64,000 nucleotides of DNA, from contig CALUPO010000003.1 in assembly GCA_944322675.1 (NCBI GenBank), forward strand, positions 1-64,000, read 5' to 3'. Source of the stretch: Candidatus Gastranaerophilales bacterium. GTDB taxonomy: Bacteria; Cyanobacteriota; Vampirovibrionia; Gastranaerophilales; Gastranaerophilaceae. Under the pieces are notes generated by a model. It saw nothing but the letters and a program-made list of their open reading frames with translations. It was not told where the DNA came from and made no database searches. This document shows, piece after piece, positions 17,262 to 26,606 of the stretch (its first letter is position 1; the number at the start of each line of letters is the position of its first letter). Made by a program: the position numbers and the translations under genes.

Positions 17262-18368
17262 TTATGCAACTACTTGTGATGAACTTATCATTTCTTGAAC
17301 TTTATTAATAAGGTCATCTCCTGTAACACCAACACCCATTTTATATAATGTTGAATATGGTGTAGTTAGCCCATAGATTTTTTCCAATACTATACGAGCC
17401 AATTGACCATTTGCTGATTCTGTAAACAATATTTGTTTTGAACGTTTTACTGCATTACGTAATGGTTCCACAGCTAAAGGTCGTATTGTTATAGGACGGA
17501 ATAAACCAACTTTGATTCCTTTTTCTCGTAAAGCATCAATAGCTGTTTTAGCAGAACGTGCAACTATACCATGTGCAATTATTAATATTTCAGCATCTTC
17601 TGCTCTATATTCTTCATATTCAGCCACTTCTTTAGCCATTTCATCAAAATCTTTTTGATAACCTTCTAAATGTTCCATTAATTCTTCTTCTAAGTTGAAT
17701 GTATTTCTTAAATGATTAGCATCTCTATCAACACCAATCTTACCAACAGCACGTAATTGTGCTGGTGTTGGTTCCATAGTTATACCTCGAGTTGCCGGAT
17801 CATACATCATAACAGGTTCTCTCATTTTACCTTGATAACCATCAGCTAAAATAAATGTCGGGAACCTATATTTCCAGGCTGTATTGAATGCTTTAATAAC
17901 ATAATCATATAAATCTTGGTGACCTGATGTTGAATATACAATACGGAAACCTTCACCATTGCCGCCAAAACAAGTTAAGTTAGTTTCTTGTTGAGCATAT
18001 ATAACAGTAGCAGTTGATGGTCCGCCACGTTGCATAACAGCACATACAAAAGGTATTCTCATCATTTCTGCCATACTCATTGCATCTTGCATTATGACAT
18101 TACCTGGACCTGCAGTTGCGGTAAATGCTCTTTTACCTGCTAATATCCCGCCAATTGTTGAAAATCCGGCTGATATTTCGTCTTCTGTTTGTAAAAAACC
18201 AGCTTCAGTTTTTGGTAACAATTTACACCAGGTGTGCATAATTTCATTTTGGGGAGTGATAGGATAACCATACATAAACTCAGCTTGAGCCGCATTTGCT
18301 GCATAAGCAATTACTTCATTCCCGGTTAGAAACATTTTAGTGTCTTTTTCAATTAGTTTTTTAACCAT
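17262..18368 (-). CDS. 2-oxoacid:ferredoxin oxidoreductase, alpha subunit
   Basis: The 368-residue first gene of the operon. YGYPITPQNEI, the ATAGPGNVIMQDAMSMAEM segment and QRGGPSTAT are hallmarks of the alpha subunit (KorA/VorB type), with the pyrimidine-binding glutamate in QTEDEI. A C-terminal transketolase-like domain starts around residue 255 (EILIIAHGIVARSAKTAI). It forms the active site together with the beta subunit. The operon promoter should lie in 18369-18477, where I see only A+T-rich sequence. Confidence 0.94.
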   Translation of the reverse strand: MVKKLIEKDTKMFLTGNEVIAYAANAAQAEFMYGYPITPQNEIMHTWCKLLPKTEAGFLQTEDEISAGFSTIGGILAGKRAFTATAGPGNVIMQDAMSMAEMMRIPFVCAVMQRGGPSTATVIYAQQETNLTCFGGNGEGFRIVYSTSGHQDLYDYVIKAFNTAWKYRFPTFILADGYQGKMREPVMMYDPATRGITMEPTPAQLRAVGKIGVDRDANHLRNTFNLEEELMEHLEGYQKDFDEMAKEVAEYEEYRAEDAEILIIAHGIVARSAKTAIDALREKGIKVGLFRPITIRPLAVEPLRNAVKRSKQILFTESANGQLARIVLEKIYGLTTPYSTLYKMGVGVTGDDLINKVQEMISSSQVVA

Positions 18369-18477
18369 TTTTCTACCTTCTTTTTTTTCTTCACAATATA
18401 TACTTTAACACAAATACTCTTTTTTTTAAAATTTTTTATATTTCTTAATAAAAACTAAAATTAGTAAAGTTGCATTA

Positions 18478-19740
18478 TTATACTTCAAGTTTTATTTGTT
18501 TTAATGCACCATCTGTCATAGGTAAAGTTACATTCTTGCCGTTATAATTTAAAGTTGCATAATCTTTTCCATTATTAGTGAATGTTTTTACATTTTTTTG
18601 TATTTGTTTTTCTAAAAATGGAGCACAAATCCCCTTAAATGCACCTTTTGCAATTCTTACCATTGTGTCTGTGAATATTGTTCCATTACCAACATCATTG
18701 AATTTACCATCTTTTCTTATTACGTTTAAAGAACCATCTTTTCCTGCAGGCTTAAGTATACCTTCGGTTACATGCCATTTTCGTTCACCTTTATCGTCTT
18801 TTTTTAAAGTATCCTCTTTTTTAGGATCACCTAAACGACTTGCAATTTCTTGCAATCCTGATGGTGTAAATAATGTTTTACCAATATTTGTCATTACTTC
18901 ATTATTTGTTCCCAAGGCTTCATTCAGTTCATCCATTGTTGGCTTTTCAACAACTCTATAAGATTTTCCGTCTGCATTTGGAAAAAATGCTCCAAGTTTA
19001 CCTTCTGTTTCTTCTTTTGTGGCTACATAACCACGTGATATAATTCTCACATTTGAATTATTTTTTACTTTTTTATATTCATTTATTAAAGAAGCATAAT
19101 CTTCTTCACCTTTACTTCCTATATCGTCTGTGTATGTAAATAACAATGGTTTTTTACCAATAATTCCTTTTTTTAAACCTTCTATTACAACAGTTGCGTC
19201 ACCGTCACTTTTTTCTGTTTCAATAATAGTAATATCTTCAAATGGTGACAAAACTTGTGCCTGCATCATATGTAAAAGTTCATTATTTGATGTTGTTAAA
19301 TATATAGGTCCATCTTCATCCTCGCCAATGATAGCAGGTAAGGGCATTATTGTTTTATTTGTTTCTTCAACGCCAAGTTGACTTGTTATGCTTTTGCGAA
19401 TGATGGCCCCTCTTGAACCTTGTCCGCTTAATGGTAAAGCTTTATCCGCCATTGTGTCGGTTTTTTGGGTATATTCTTCTTTGTTTATAATTAATTCTTT
19501 TGTTGCGGGTTTTCCAATCAAATTTTCCAGATGAACTTTTGAATTTGGATTAACCTTGGCTTGGTTTGATAAATTTTTCATAAAATTCATAAATCGTAAT
19601 ATAGATTTTTTTACTTGTTCTGATTGAGAATCCTTTGATACTTGTGGAATTAACTTACCAAATGATTGGTTTTTACTTTTTGGCTTTGAAACAGTATTTT
19701 TTTGATAAAAATCTAAATTACTAACATTTCTAATTTTCAT
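18478..19740 (-). CDS. SFG-tagged protein with a nucleotidyltransferase-like core
   Basis: The product is 420 residues from the ATG at 19740, chosen because AAAGGGAG lies just upstream; a longer frame to 19800 has no ribosome site. The N-terminus is a short Lys/Ser/Asn-rich tail ending in KNQSFGKLIPQ (SFG at 26-28). After a helical stretch come ALPLSGQGSRG (~101-111), KPLLFTYTDD (~205) and VVEKPT (~264), then a TPSGLQEIAS segment. Their order resembles the NTP-binding loop, Mg-Asp and EKP motifs of sugar-phosphate nucleotidyltransferases, but the loop lacks the usual charged residues. I call the fold tentatively. No sugar pathway gene is adjacent. Confidence 0.75.
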   Translation of the reverse strand: MKIRNVSNLDFYQKNTVSKPKSKNQSFGKLIPQVSKDSQSEQVKKSILRFMNFMKNLSNQAKVNPNSKVHLENLIGKPATKELIINKEEYTQKTDTMADKALPLSGQGSRGAIIRKSITSQLGVEETNKTIMPLPAIIGEDEDGPIYLTTSNNELLHMMQAQVLSPFEDITIIETEKSDGDATVVIEGLKKGIIGKKPLLFTYTDDIGSKGEEDYASLINEYKKVKNNSNVRIISRGYVATKEETEGKLGAFFPNADGKSYRVVEKPTMDELNEALGTNNEVMTNIGKTLFTPSGLQEIASRLGDPKKEDTLKKDDKGERKWHVTEGILKPAGKDGSLNVIRKDGKFNDVGNGTIFTDTMVRIAKGAFKGICAPFLEKQIQKNVKTFTNNGKDYATLNYNGKNVTLPMTDGALKQIKLEV

Positions 19741-19858
19741 AAACTCCCTTTCGTAAAAATAAAAGACATTAAAAATACTTTTTAATCCTATACTCAACAA
19801 AAATTATTGTCAATTTTTTCATTATATTCGTTCTACATTTGTAAATTTTTGTAAATAT

Positions 19859-19864
19859 TATAAT
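19859..19864 (+). promoter_or_regulatory. Symmetrical -10 box (ATTATAAT) upstream of a candidate small RNA
   Basis: TATAAT on the plus strand at 19859-19864 overlaps TATAAT on the minus strand at 19862-19857. It could fire toward the hairpin/terminator at 19890-19976 and also toward the SFG gene that starts at 19740. Clear -35 boxes are not evident in this A+T-rich stretch. Confidence 0.4.
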
Positions 19865-19871
19865 AAATATT

Positions 19872-19977
19872 AGCAATTTTTTTTTTTAGAAGTTTTATAT
19901 AGATGTAAAACTCCTCTATAAACTCCGTAATACTAATTCTATCCATTACGACTCATAAATTGAGTCGTTTTTTTTTA
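19872..19977 (+). ncRNA. Candidate small RNA between two minus-strand genes
   Basis: A plus-strand terminator (19948-19976) has no plus-strand gene in front of it. Upstream are a hairpin (AGTTTTA 19890-19896 with TAAAACT 19905-19911), a pyrimidine-rich segment starting CTCCTCT (19910-19916), and a -10 TATAAT at 19859. The arrangement mirrors the candidate at 11221: hairpin, CUCCU segment, terminator. The predicted transcript is about 105 nt. It ends just inside the 3' end of bioY on the opposite strand. Confidence 0.35.
19948..19976 (+). terminator. Rho-independent terminator
   Basis: ACGACTCA / TGAGTCGT is a perfect 8-bp stem with a five-base loop, followed by eight or nine T. The orientation is plus, antisense to the end of bioY. 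Confidence 0.85.
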
Positions 19978-20604
19978 TTTTTCAAGATATAATGTTTTAA
20001 TAGTTTTTCCGGCAATAACTGCAATTAGACTATATATAATATCGTAAAATATTTTTATACCGCTTGATGATAATAACCAATTTGCAATATAAATGAATGA
20101 TTCGTGTTTAAACATAAGTAAAGTCATCATATATAAAATGCCTATTATATGAATTATTAATACTCCAATAACTGCACTTTGTATATATGATTTGAAGTTA
20201 TTAAACTTAAATAAAATAGTACTTATTATAAATGCACCTGGAATATAAGCAAGTATAAACCCAAAAGTATATTTTAGCATATAACTTGGTCCCCCCCCAA
20301 GTGCAAATATGGGGATAAAAAACAATCCAAGTATTATATATATACTTATTGCTATAAAACTATATTTTCTTCCTAACATCGAAGCCACAAATAATACAAC
20401 TGGAATTTGAGGAATATATTTATAACAATTTTCATAATTTATAGTCATAACGTGTTTTAAAATAAAAGTTGGTATACCAGCTTTTGTAAGTGTCACCTGT
20501 GTAAATGTTGCAATTATTATTAAAAATATACTCCAAAGTATAAAAATGCAAGTTCTAAGTGAAAATCTTATTTTATTTTGTCTAATTATTGTTCTTTTAT
20601 TCAT
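19975..20604 (-). CDS. bioY: BioY-family biotin transporter (ECF S component)
   Basis: The 209-residue membrane protein has about six hydrophobic segments. IPIFALGGGPSYMLKYTFGF is the BioY signature region, closest in style to cyanobacterial members, and an IPGAF segment follows. It would import biotin alone or with the EcfA/T module, neither of which is in this window. The gene overlaps rimI by eight bases. An eight-G run (20291-20298 on the opposite strand) encodes the GGG of the signature and is a possible slippage site. Confidence 0.82.
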   Translation of the reverse strand: MNKRTIIRQNKIRFSLRTCIFILWSIFLIIIATFTQVTLTKAGIPTFILKHVMTINYENCYKYIPQIPVVLFVASMLGRKYSFIAISIYIILGLFFIPIFALGGGPSYMLKYTFGFILAYIPGAFIISTILFKFNNFKSYIQSAVIGVLIIHIIGILYMMTLLMFKHESFIYIANWLLSSSGIKIFYDIIYSLIAVIAGKTIKTLYLEK

Positions 20605-21133
20605 AACTTATATTAACTTTATTTATATTATTTTTTATATTATTGTAAATTGCTCTAAATTTATTATAAAATATATTCTCAGAAAACATAATAATAGCAT
20701 TTTCATTATTATCCTGATAATAATTTTTACGAATGCCTACAGATGTCATTCCAAATTTTTCATATAAATTTATAGCAGGTGTATTTGATTCTCTTACTTC
20801 AAGTGTGATATATTTAATTTCTTCTTTATAACATATATCAACAAAAGCACATATAAGGGCTTGTGCTATTTGTTTTTTTTGATATTTTTTTGATATTGCA
20901 AAAGTAGCTATATGAGCTTCTTCAAAGATTAGCCAACAACCAATAAAACCAACTAGAGAACCATCATCCAATGTTGCAACTAAATATTTTGAAAGTTCAT
21001 TATCTAACTCAGAATAAAATGCCCCCTCATGCCACCTGTGATCGCCAAATGCTTCCTTTTCTATTAAAGAAACTTGAGGTACATCATCTTTTGTCATCTC
21101 TCTTATGATTATTTTTAAACAATCATTTTCCAT
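20597..21133 (-). CDS. rimI: GNAT acetyltransferase, RimI-like
   Basis: The 178-residue protein has a GNAT fold. The acetyl-CoA motif is degenerate (AISKKYQKKQIAQALI in place of R/QxxGxG/A). The RimI-type C-terminal signature LEVRESNTPAINLYEKFGM then RKNYYQ is well kept. RimI acetylates the N-terminus of ribosomal protein S18, while related enzymes modify other proteins, so the exact substrate is inferred. It lies ten bases after the glutamate synthase fusion gene and overlaps bioY. Confidence 0.82.
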   Translation of the reverse strand: MENDCLKIIIREMTKDDVPQVSLIEKEAFGDHRWHEGAFYSELDNELSKYLVATLDDGSLVGFIGCWLIFEEAHIATFAISKKYQKKQIAQALICAFVDICYKEEIKYITLEVRESNTPAINLYEKFGMTSVGIRKNYYQDNNENAIIMFSENIFYNKFRAIYNNIKNNINKVNISYE

Positions 21134-21143
21134 AATCTTTCAC

Positions 21144-23489
21144 TTACACAAAATTCAAACTATTTGGCTGTAATGTCCAAATACCACAAGGACAAACACC
21201 CGCACAAACACCGCAACCTATACATCTTTCAATATTTGAGGTATAAATAGTTTCACCTTTTTCATTTTTGAATTTTTCAATGGCCCCTGTAGGACATGCA
21301 TTTAAGCAAAACTCACAATCACGACAAGTTGCACAACTTAAACACCTTTTATCTTCTTCATACCCAGGGAGATTTTGAACTTTTAAAGGTGAATACGTTG
21401 TGTAATACTCAGGTTTTATATTATCCTTTAAAACTTTTGGTTTTTTTTCATATTTATTTAAAGGTAAATTTTCGAACATATTTATAATATTAAAAGCACA
21501 TTTTCGACCATCTGCTATTGCATTTGTAAATAATCCTTGTTTTATACTATCACCAATAGCAAAAATTTTGTTGTTATTTTCACATTGTTGGAATTCATTA
21601 ATTTTTATCATATTACGATCATCTAAATATGATCTATCCAAAAAGTCAAAATTTGGTCTATCTCCTATGGAAATAATTACATTATCAGCTTCAAGAAGTG
21701 TGCCGTCTTTTAACCAAACCCCTTCTTTTGTTATTTTATCTGTATAACAAGGCCAAAGTATTTTTGCACCAAGATTTTGAGCATGATTAATTTCTTTTTC
21801 AAATGCCATTGGCTTTTGTATGTCAATAGCAGTAACTTCACAAGCACCCATTTGATAAGCACCTATAACAACATCCATTGCAGCATTTCCTGCCCCAATA
21901 ATAACAACTTTTTTACCAAGTTCAAATTTTTCACCTTTGTTTATTTTTTTCAAAAAATCAAGTCCTTTTATTAAACGCTGATGACCTTCAAAAGGTATTA
22001 CAAAAGGAGTATGTGCTCCAATAGCTATCACTATTGCATCAAATTCTTTTTCAAGTTCAATAAAATCACTTTCTTTAATTTTTTTATTTAAATTAAATTT
22101 TATACCAGAATTTTTAATACGGTTTAAATCAGCATTTAACGATTCTCGACTTAATCTATCCTGTGGTATAACTTGTGTAAGTTTTCCGCCGATTTTGGAA
22201 TCTTCTTCAAAAACTTCAACATCAAAACCTTTTTGTTTTAATATCCATGCACAAGATAAACCTGCAACACCAGAACCAATAATGGCAATTTTTTCTTTTT
22301 TATCTGTTTTAAACTTGTCAAATTTTACATCACGTGACATCATTGCCAAATCAGATATTTTTATATGCTCATCAACAAAACAACGCGAACAGTTATCCAT
22401 ACATAACTGAGGACAAACTTCACCACAGACACTAGCTGGAAATGGACTATAATCAAATATTAAATCAACTGCTTCTTTAATTTTCCCTTGTTTTATGAGA
22501 TTTATACGTTTTTGTGTTGGTATACCAATAGGACATCCAAACTCACAAGGTGCAGACAATTTGTTATTATTCCAATAAGGGATTCTAAGACGTTTATCAC
22601 CTTTTGTTATAAATTCTTCAACTTTTAAATCGTCCTGATAAAAATCTCCAAAAATTCCACCTTGAACCCACATCTTTTCACGAAAATCTTTTAACGAAAT
22701 TCTTCCATTATTTTTATTTGTACTATAAGGTTTTGCAACAATTTTTTTCCATTCATCCCAAACACAAAGTCTTTTAAGTTCTTCAGGTCGGTTAATTTTA
22801 TCTAAAAATTCACTAATTCCAATATTTAGGAAATTAATATCATACTCATTTAAATCTTCAATTAAGCAAGATTCTGAAATATCCGATATATTACCGCGAA
22901 CATAAATTGTACCGCCTACCATGCCGACACAAGAACGGTGTCCTAAAACAGAATCCATATTCTCACAATCTAAACCGCAAATAACGGCAACACCACCACC
23001 CATAAATTCAAACGAAAATGAACCTGTATTTTTAAGAACCCATAACTGTGGAGCATCAAATTTAGGATCATGCTTCATTAATGAACCTGAACGAGTTCCA
23101 ACACGACCACCAATAAAAATTCTTCCGCTTGCAGCACAATGACCTGTTGTATCACCGCCGTCACCTTTTACTGTTATTTCTGCACCTGAATTTAACCAGC
23201 CAACATCTGCAGGAGCTGAGCCTTCAACAACAATACTTGTCCCTTTCATACCCATTGAACCTACACGCTGACCGGGATTATTAACAATAAATTTCAATTC
23301 GGTTTCTTTATTTTTAACCCACAATGGCCCGCCAATATTGTGTTGACCACAGGCATTGATTTTAAATTGAGTATAGCCTTCATCCATTTTTTGATAGATT
23401 AATTGAAGTAATTCTTGAGTTGAAAGTCTTTTATTATTTTCAAGTGAATTAATATTACATATTTCTAATTTAGAGTCTTTAACAAACAT
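21144..23489 (-). CDS. Glutamate synthase GXGXG domain fused to a GltD-like subunit and ferredoxin domain
   Basis: A 781-residue three-part protein. Residues ~1-240 are the GXGXG beta-helix domain of GltB (GGPLWVKNK, GDTTGHCAASGRIFIGGRVG, MVGGTIYVRG). Residues ~300-700 are the GltD-like flavoprotein, with the N-terminal Fe-S region CEFGCPIGIP...CGEVCP, the FAD site IAIIGSGVAG (402-410) and the NAD(P)H site VVIIGAGNAA (528-537). Residues ~716-768 carry two [4Fe-4S] motifs (CRDCEFCLNACP and CIGCGVCAGVCP). It should deliver electrons to the FMN subunit encoded just upstream, with which it overlaps by 11 bases. In most bacteria the GXGXG domain belongs to the large subunit instead. Confidence 0.93.
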   Translation of the reverse strand: MFVKDSKLEICNINSLENNKRLSTQELLQLIYQKMDEGYTQFKINACGQHNIGGPLWVKNKETELKFIVNNPGQRVGSMGMKGTSIVVEGSAPADVGWLNSGAEITVKGDGGDTTGHCAASGRIFIGGRVGTRSGSLMKHDPKFDAPQLWVLKNTGSFSFEFMGGGVAVICGLDCENMDSVLGHRSCVGMVGGTIYVRGNISDISESCLIEDLNEYDINFLNIGISEFLDKINRPEELKRLCVWDEWKKIVAKPYSTNKNNGRISLKDFREKMWVQGGIFGDFYQDDLKVEEFITKGDKRLRIPYWNNNKLSAPCEFGCPIGIPTQKRINLIKQGKIKEAVDLIFDYSPFPASVCGEVCPQLCMDNCSRCFVDEHIKISDLAMMSRDVKFDKFKTDKKEKIAIIGSGVAGLSCAWILKQKGFDVEVFEEDSKIGGKLTQVIPQDRLSRESLNADLNRIKNSGIKFNLNKKIKESDFIELEKEFDAIVIAIGAHTPFVIPFEGHQRLIKGLDFLKKINKGEKFELGKKVVIIGAGNAAMDVVIGAYQMGACEVTAIDIQKPMAFEKEINHAQNLGAKILWPCYTDKITKEGVWLKDGTLLEADNVIISIGDRPNFDFLDRSYLDDRNMIKINEFQQCENNNKIFAIGDSIKQGLFTNAIADGRKCAFNIINMFENLPLNKYEKKPKVLKDNIKPEYYTTYSPLKVQNLPGYEEDKRCLSCATCRDCEFCLNACPTGAIEKFKNEKGETIYTSNIERCIGCGVCAGVCPCGIWTLQPNSLNFV

Positions 23490-25116
23490 GTTGTATTTCT
23501 AACCTCTCAGCTATATTTTTATCAACTGACACTAAAGCATCTGATCTTCCTATTGGAAGTGAACTATTACCAATTGGTGCCATAAGTTTTTTTAATTCTA
23601 AATGTGTTGCAAGAAAATAATTAACAACATTTTCAGCTACTTTATCAACATCAAGTCTTGCAACAAGAAGTGGATTTTGAGTTGTTATGCCAGCTGGACA
23701 ATTACCTGTATTACAAGCATTACACTTCCCACTATCATTACCTAAACATCCTGCTGCTTGAAGCCAAAGTCTTCCTGCAAAAATACCATTAGCCCCCAAA
23801 CACATCATTTTAAATGCATCTGCAGCTAAAGCTCCTCTCATACCAAGTCCACCGCCTGCCCAAAGAGGTATTTGACCTTGTTTACCTTGATGTACAGCTG
23901 CAAGATAACAATCACGTAAACGTGAAACAATCGGATGCCCCGTATGATTTAATGATATTTCATATGCTGCACCTGTTCCACCTTGAATACCATCCAGGAA
24001 AAAACCACCAACGATATTATATGGGTCGCGAAGAAGATTGTTATAAACTGAAACACTTGTGACAGAAGCTGCAACTTTTATAGCAACCGGAACTCTAAAC
24101 TTAAATGCTGAATTTAGTGACAAAAACATTTTTTGTACACTTTCTTCAATCGAATATAAACCCTGATGATTTGGTGGTGAAAGCAAATCAGCTTTAGGAA
24201 CTCCACGGATTTCTTGAATATGACGGGCTACTTTTTTAGCCATAAGTAACCCACCGTCACCCGGTTTTGCTCCTTGTCCTATTTTTATAAGAATACCACC
24301 AGGGTCTTCTGTCATTTCAGGCATTGTGTTTATGATTCTGTTCCATCCAAAGTGACCTGATGCAATTTGAAGAATCATATATTTTAAATAACGTGATTTT
24401 AAAAGTCTTGTTGGTATGCCGCCTTCACCTGTACACATCCTTACTTTTAAACCACATACTTCATTTAAATAAGCGGTTGCTATTGCAAGAGCTTCCCACA
24501 TTCTTGTTGACAAAGCACCAATTGACATATCACCTATAATAATTGGATAAATCCAATTTACAGGAGGCATTGATTTGGATATTTTTAAATTCCCATCACT
24601 ATTAACCTCAAATGGTAATTCTTGAGGTGGTATAATTCTACCAAAAGGAGCAAGAACATCAAATGTATGACGTTGTGCATCAAGTGATGGGTCTGTCATT
24701 TGTGAAATTCTGCCTATTTTTATTTTATCAAGTGTTCTTCCTTCTGTGTTTAAATTTGAACGACCACCTCTTTTTATTGAATCGGCATGTTCACACTTAT
24801 ACTTAATATTAAAGCGGCTTTCATCTTCATGATAAGCTTTTATTGCTCCATTTGGGCAAACACGACTACAAACACCACAGCCAACACAATTGGAGGCATT
24901 TCTAGCTATTTGTTTTATAACTGGAACCGTTGTTGTAGTCACCTGTGGTGTTGGAACATCACCAACACTTACAACTTTTCTTCGTTTTTCAACATCAACT
25001 TTTATAGCATTAAAACTACAAGCCGCAACGCATCTTCCACATAATGTGCACCTTGAAGAATCATACTGTATTTGCCAATTTAAATCATCTTTTGAAATTT
25101 CGTTTATTGTTGCCAT
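23479..25116 (-). CDS. Glutamate synthase FMN domain with N-terminal ferredoxin motifs
   Basis: The 545-residue protein carries two [4Fe-4S] motifs at the N-terminus (CTLCGRCVAACS and CVGCGVCSRVCP). The FMN barrel of glutamate synthase follows: KIGQGAKPGDGG, SPPNHQGLYS, DGIQGGTGAAYEIS and AGGGLGMRGALAADAF. A CNACNTGNCPAGITTQ segment supplies the [3Fe-4S] cysteines. It converts 2-oxoglutarate plus ammonia (from the amidotransferase subunit) to glutamate. This is the archaeal-type split arrangement. It overlaps both neighbouring genes slightly. Confidence 0.94.
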   Translation of the reverse strand: MATINEISKDDLNWQIQYDSSRCTLCGRCVAACSFNAIKVDVEKRRKVVSVGDVPTPQVTTTTVPVIKQIARNASNCVGCGVCSRVCPNGAIKAYHEDESRFNIKYKCEHADSIKRGGRSNLNTEGRTLDKIKIGRISQMTDPSLDAQRHTFDVLAPFGRIIPPQELPFEVNSDGNLKISKSMPPVNWIYPIIIGDMSIGALSTRMWEALAIATAYLNEVCGLKVRMCTGEGGIPTRLLKSRYLKYMILQIASGHFGWNRIINTMPEMTEDPGGILIKIGQGAKPGDGGLLMAKKVARHIQEIRGVPKADLLSPPNHQGLYSIEESVQKMFLSLNSAFKFRVPVAIKVAASVTSVSVYNNLLRDPYNIVGGFFLDGIQGGTGAAYEISLNHTGHPIVSRLRDCYLAAVHQGKQGQIPLWAGGGLGMRGALAADAFKMMCLGANGIFAGRLWLQAAGCLGNDSGKCNACNTGNCPAGITTQNPLLVARLDVDKVAENVVNYFLATHLELKKLMAPIGNSSLPIGRSDALVSVDKNIAERLEIQHVC

Positions 25117-26216
25117 CTTTCAACCTTTAAATCATTATTAATTACAACCATTTCACGTTCATTAGGATAAATATCATAAGTTATATCTCTTTGGGGTAAA
25201 ACTTCATTTATACCTGTAACTTCTGATGTTACAACAACTGTATCATCTGTAGAGCCTATTACAATTGGTCGAAGCTTTTTTGAATCACATGTTGTAAACA
25301 TTGTTCCATCAGGTGTTACAGCAATGACAGTATTTGGACCATTAATTTCTAAGTGTGCCAATGATGATTTTATTCGGGAAAGCACTTTTGCATCTTCTCT
25401 TTTTTCCATTTCATCATATGGAAGTGGTGTTATAACATGTTTAAAATATTTTAAAGGCCATTTTAATATTTTGTTAACATAATGAAGTGTGTATAAAAAA
25501 CATTGTGAGTCACTTTCAAAACCTATATAACCTTTATGAAGTTTTCTTTGAAATAGTTTATTTTTCTCATAAAAAGTATTTTCACCATTTACCAGTGCAC
25601 AATACCCTTGAAGAAAGAAAGGATGTGCTGCATAGCGAACAATATCATAATTAGTGTTTTGACGACATTGTGCTGTAATAATTTTGGCGGTAAAATCTTT
25701 ATTTTCATCCCACAAACCAAAATATGTTCCTATATCTTTAGGATCACCTATCTCTTTTAACATTAATGTATCAGGCCAAAATGAATAAACATAACCTTCA
25801 TCACTTTCACTTAATGCTTTTCTTAATTTTAAACGTGTATTTAAAAGTAAGTCTTCTTTTTCTTCTTTTGTTGCATATTTATATGTTTTAGGATAATTAA
25901 AAACCTCGAATACGTAATTTGGCATGGGTTCAATATTCAATTTGTAAGCTTCTTCTATTTTCATATCAGGAGCCCATTGCATAACCCTTATAAAACCTAT
26001 ATCGTGCAATATTTTTTCAGCTATATGCATGCCTTCATCCGTACAAGCCATCGAAAGAATAGGAAAGTCTTTATAATGTTCAAAAACTCCGCCTAAATCC
26101 TGCATAACAAATGCAAAACCTGAATTATCGTGTCCTTTTTGTTGTGAACGCATTAGTCTTAAAGCCACACTTGGATGCATATAACGTTTTGATTTTAAAG
26201 CACCTATTCTACACAT
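25104..26216 (-). CDS. Glutamate synthase class II glutamine amidotransferase subunit
   Basis: The 370-residue protein starts MCRIGALKSK, so the N-terminal nucleophile would be Cys2 once Met is removed. It corresponds to the GltB amidotransferase domain as a separate polypeptide (QQKGHDNSGFAF, GYCALVNGENTFY, FESDSQCFLYTL, EINGPNTVIAVTPDG). It hydrolyses glutamine and supplies ammonia to the FMN subunit. It heads the three-gene operon and overlaps the FMN-subunit gene by 13 bases. Homologues act in glutamate synthase or in GlxB-type enzymes; the neighbours favour glutamate synthase. Confidence 0.9.
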   Translation of the reverse strand: MCRIGALKSKRYMHPSVALRLMRSQQKGHDNSGFAFVMQDLGGVFEHYKDFPILSMACTDEGMHIAEKILHDIGFIRVMQWAPDMKIEEAYKLNIEPMPNYVFEVFNYPKTYKYATKEEKEDLLLNTRLKLRKALSESDEGYVYSFWPDTLMLKEIGDPKDIGTYFGLWDENKDFTAKIITAQCRQNTNYDIVRYAAHPFFLQGYCALVNGENTFYEKNKLFQRKLHKGYIGFESDSQCFLYTLHYVNKILKWPLKYFKHVITPLPYDEMEKREDAKVLSRIKSSLAHLEINGPNTVIAVTPDGTMFTTCDSKKLRPIVIGSTDDTVVVTSEVTGINEVLPQRDITYDIYPNEREMVVINNDLKVERWQQ

Positions 26217-26322
26217 AACTTCCTCACCTCAAAGTACATATTTCGACTTCAATTTTTATTTTTAGACATTATGACTATAATAGTTTATTATATATAGTTT
26301 TGTCAAGTATTATTTTTAATTT

Positions 26323-26586
26323 TTACAATCCGTAATGAGCCAATAACGCAACCAAATTTACTTGTATTAAACGTAACAATATAAGTGCAATAATAGGTGA
26401 AAGACTAAGACCATTTTGAAGTGTTGTAAATTTGCTAAAAATTTCTAAATACGGATCTACAAGTAAAGCAAGTGTTTTTGCAGGTTGTTTATCCCAGTTA
26501 ACATTAGGTATCCATTCTAAAAAAACCTTAATAATTATTATCCACCAGTAAATTTCAAACGCCTGATATAATAATCTTGAAATCAT
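26323..26586 (-). CDS. YggT-family membrane protein
   Basis: The 87-residue protein has two hydrophobic segments (~8-24 and ~62-82) separated by a loop with DPYLEIFSKF and GLSLSPIIALILL, the YggT family pattern. The family is linked to cell division, ion homeostasis and thylakoid or nucleoid organisation in different phyla, with no agreed biochemical role. It lies 20 bases downstream of the MTA phosphorylase gene and is probably cotranscribed with it. Confidence 0.82.
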   Translation of the reverse strand: MISRLLYQAFEIYWWIIIIKVFLEWIPNVNWDKQPAKTLALLVDPYLEIFSKFTTLQNGLSLSPIIALILLRLIQVNLVALLAHYGL

Positions 26587-26606
26587 TTTTTAGTTTCCTT
26601 TTGATT

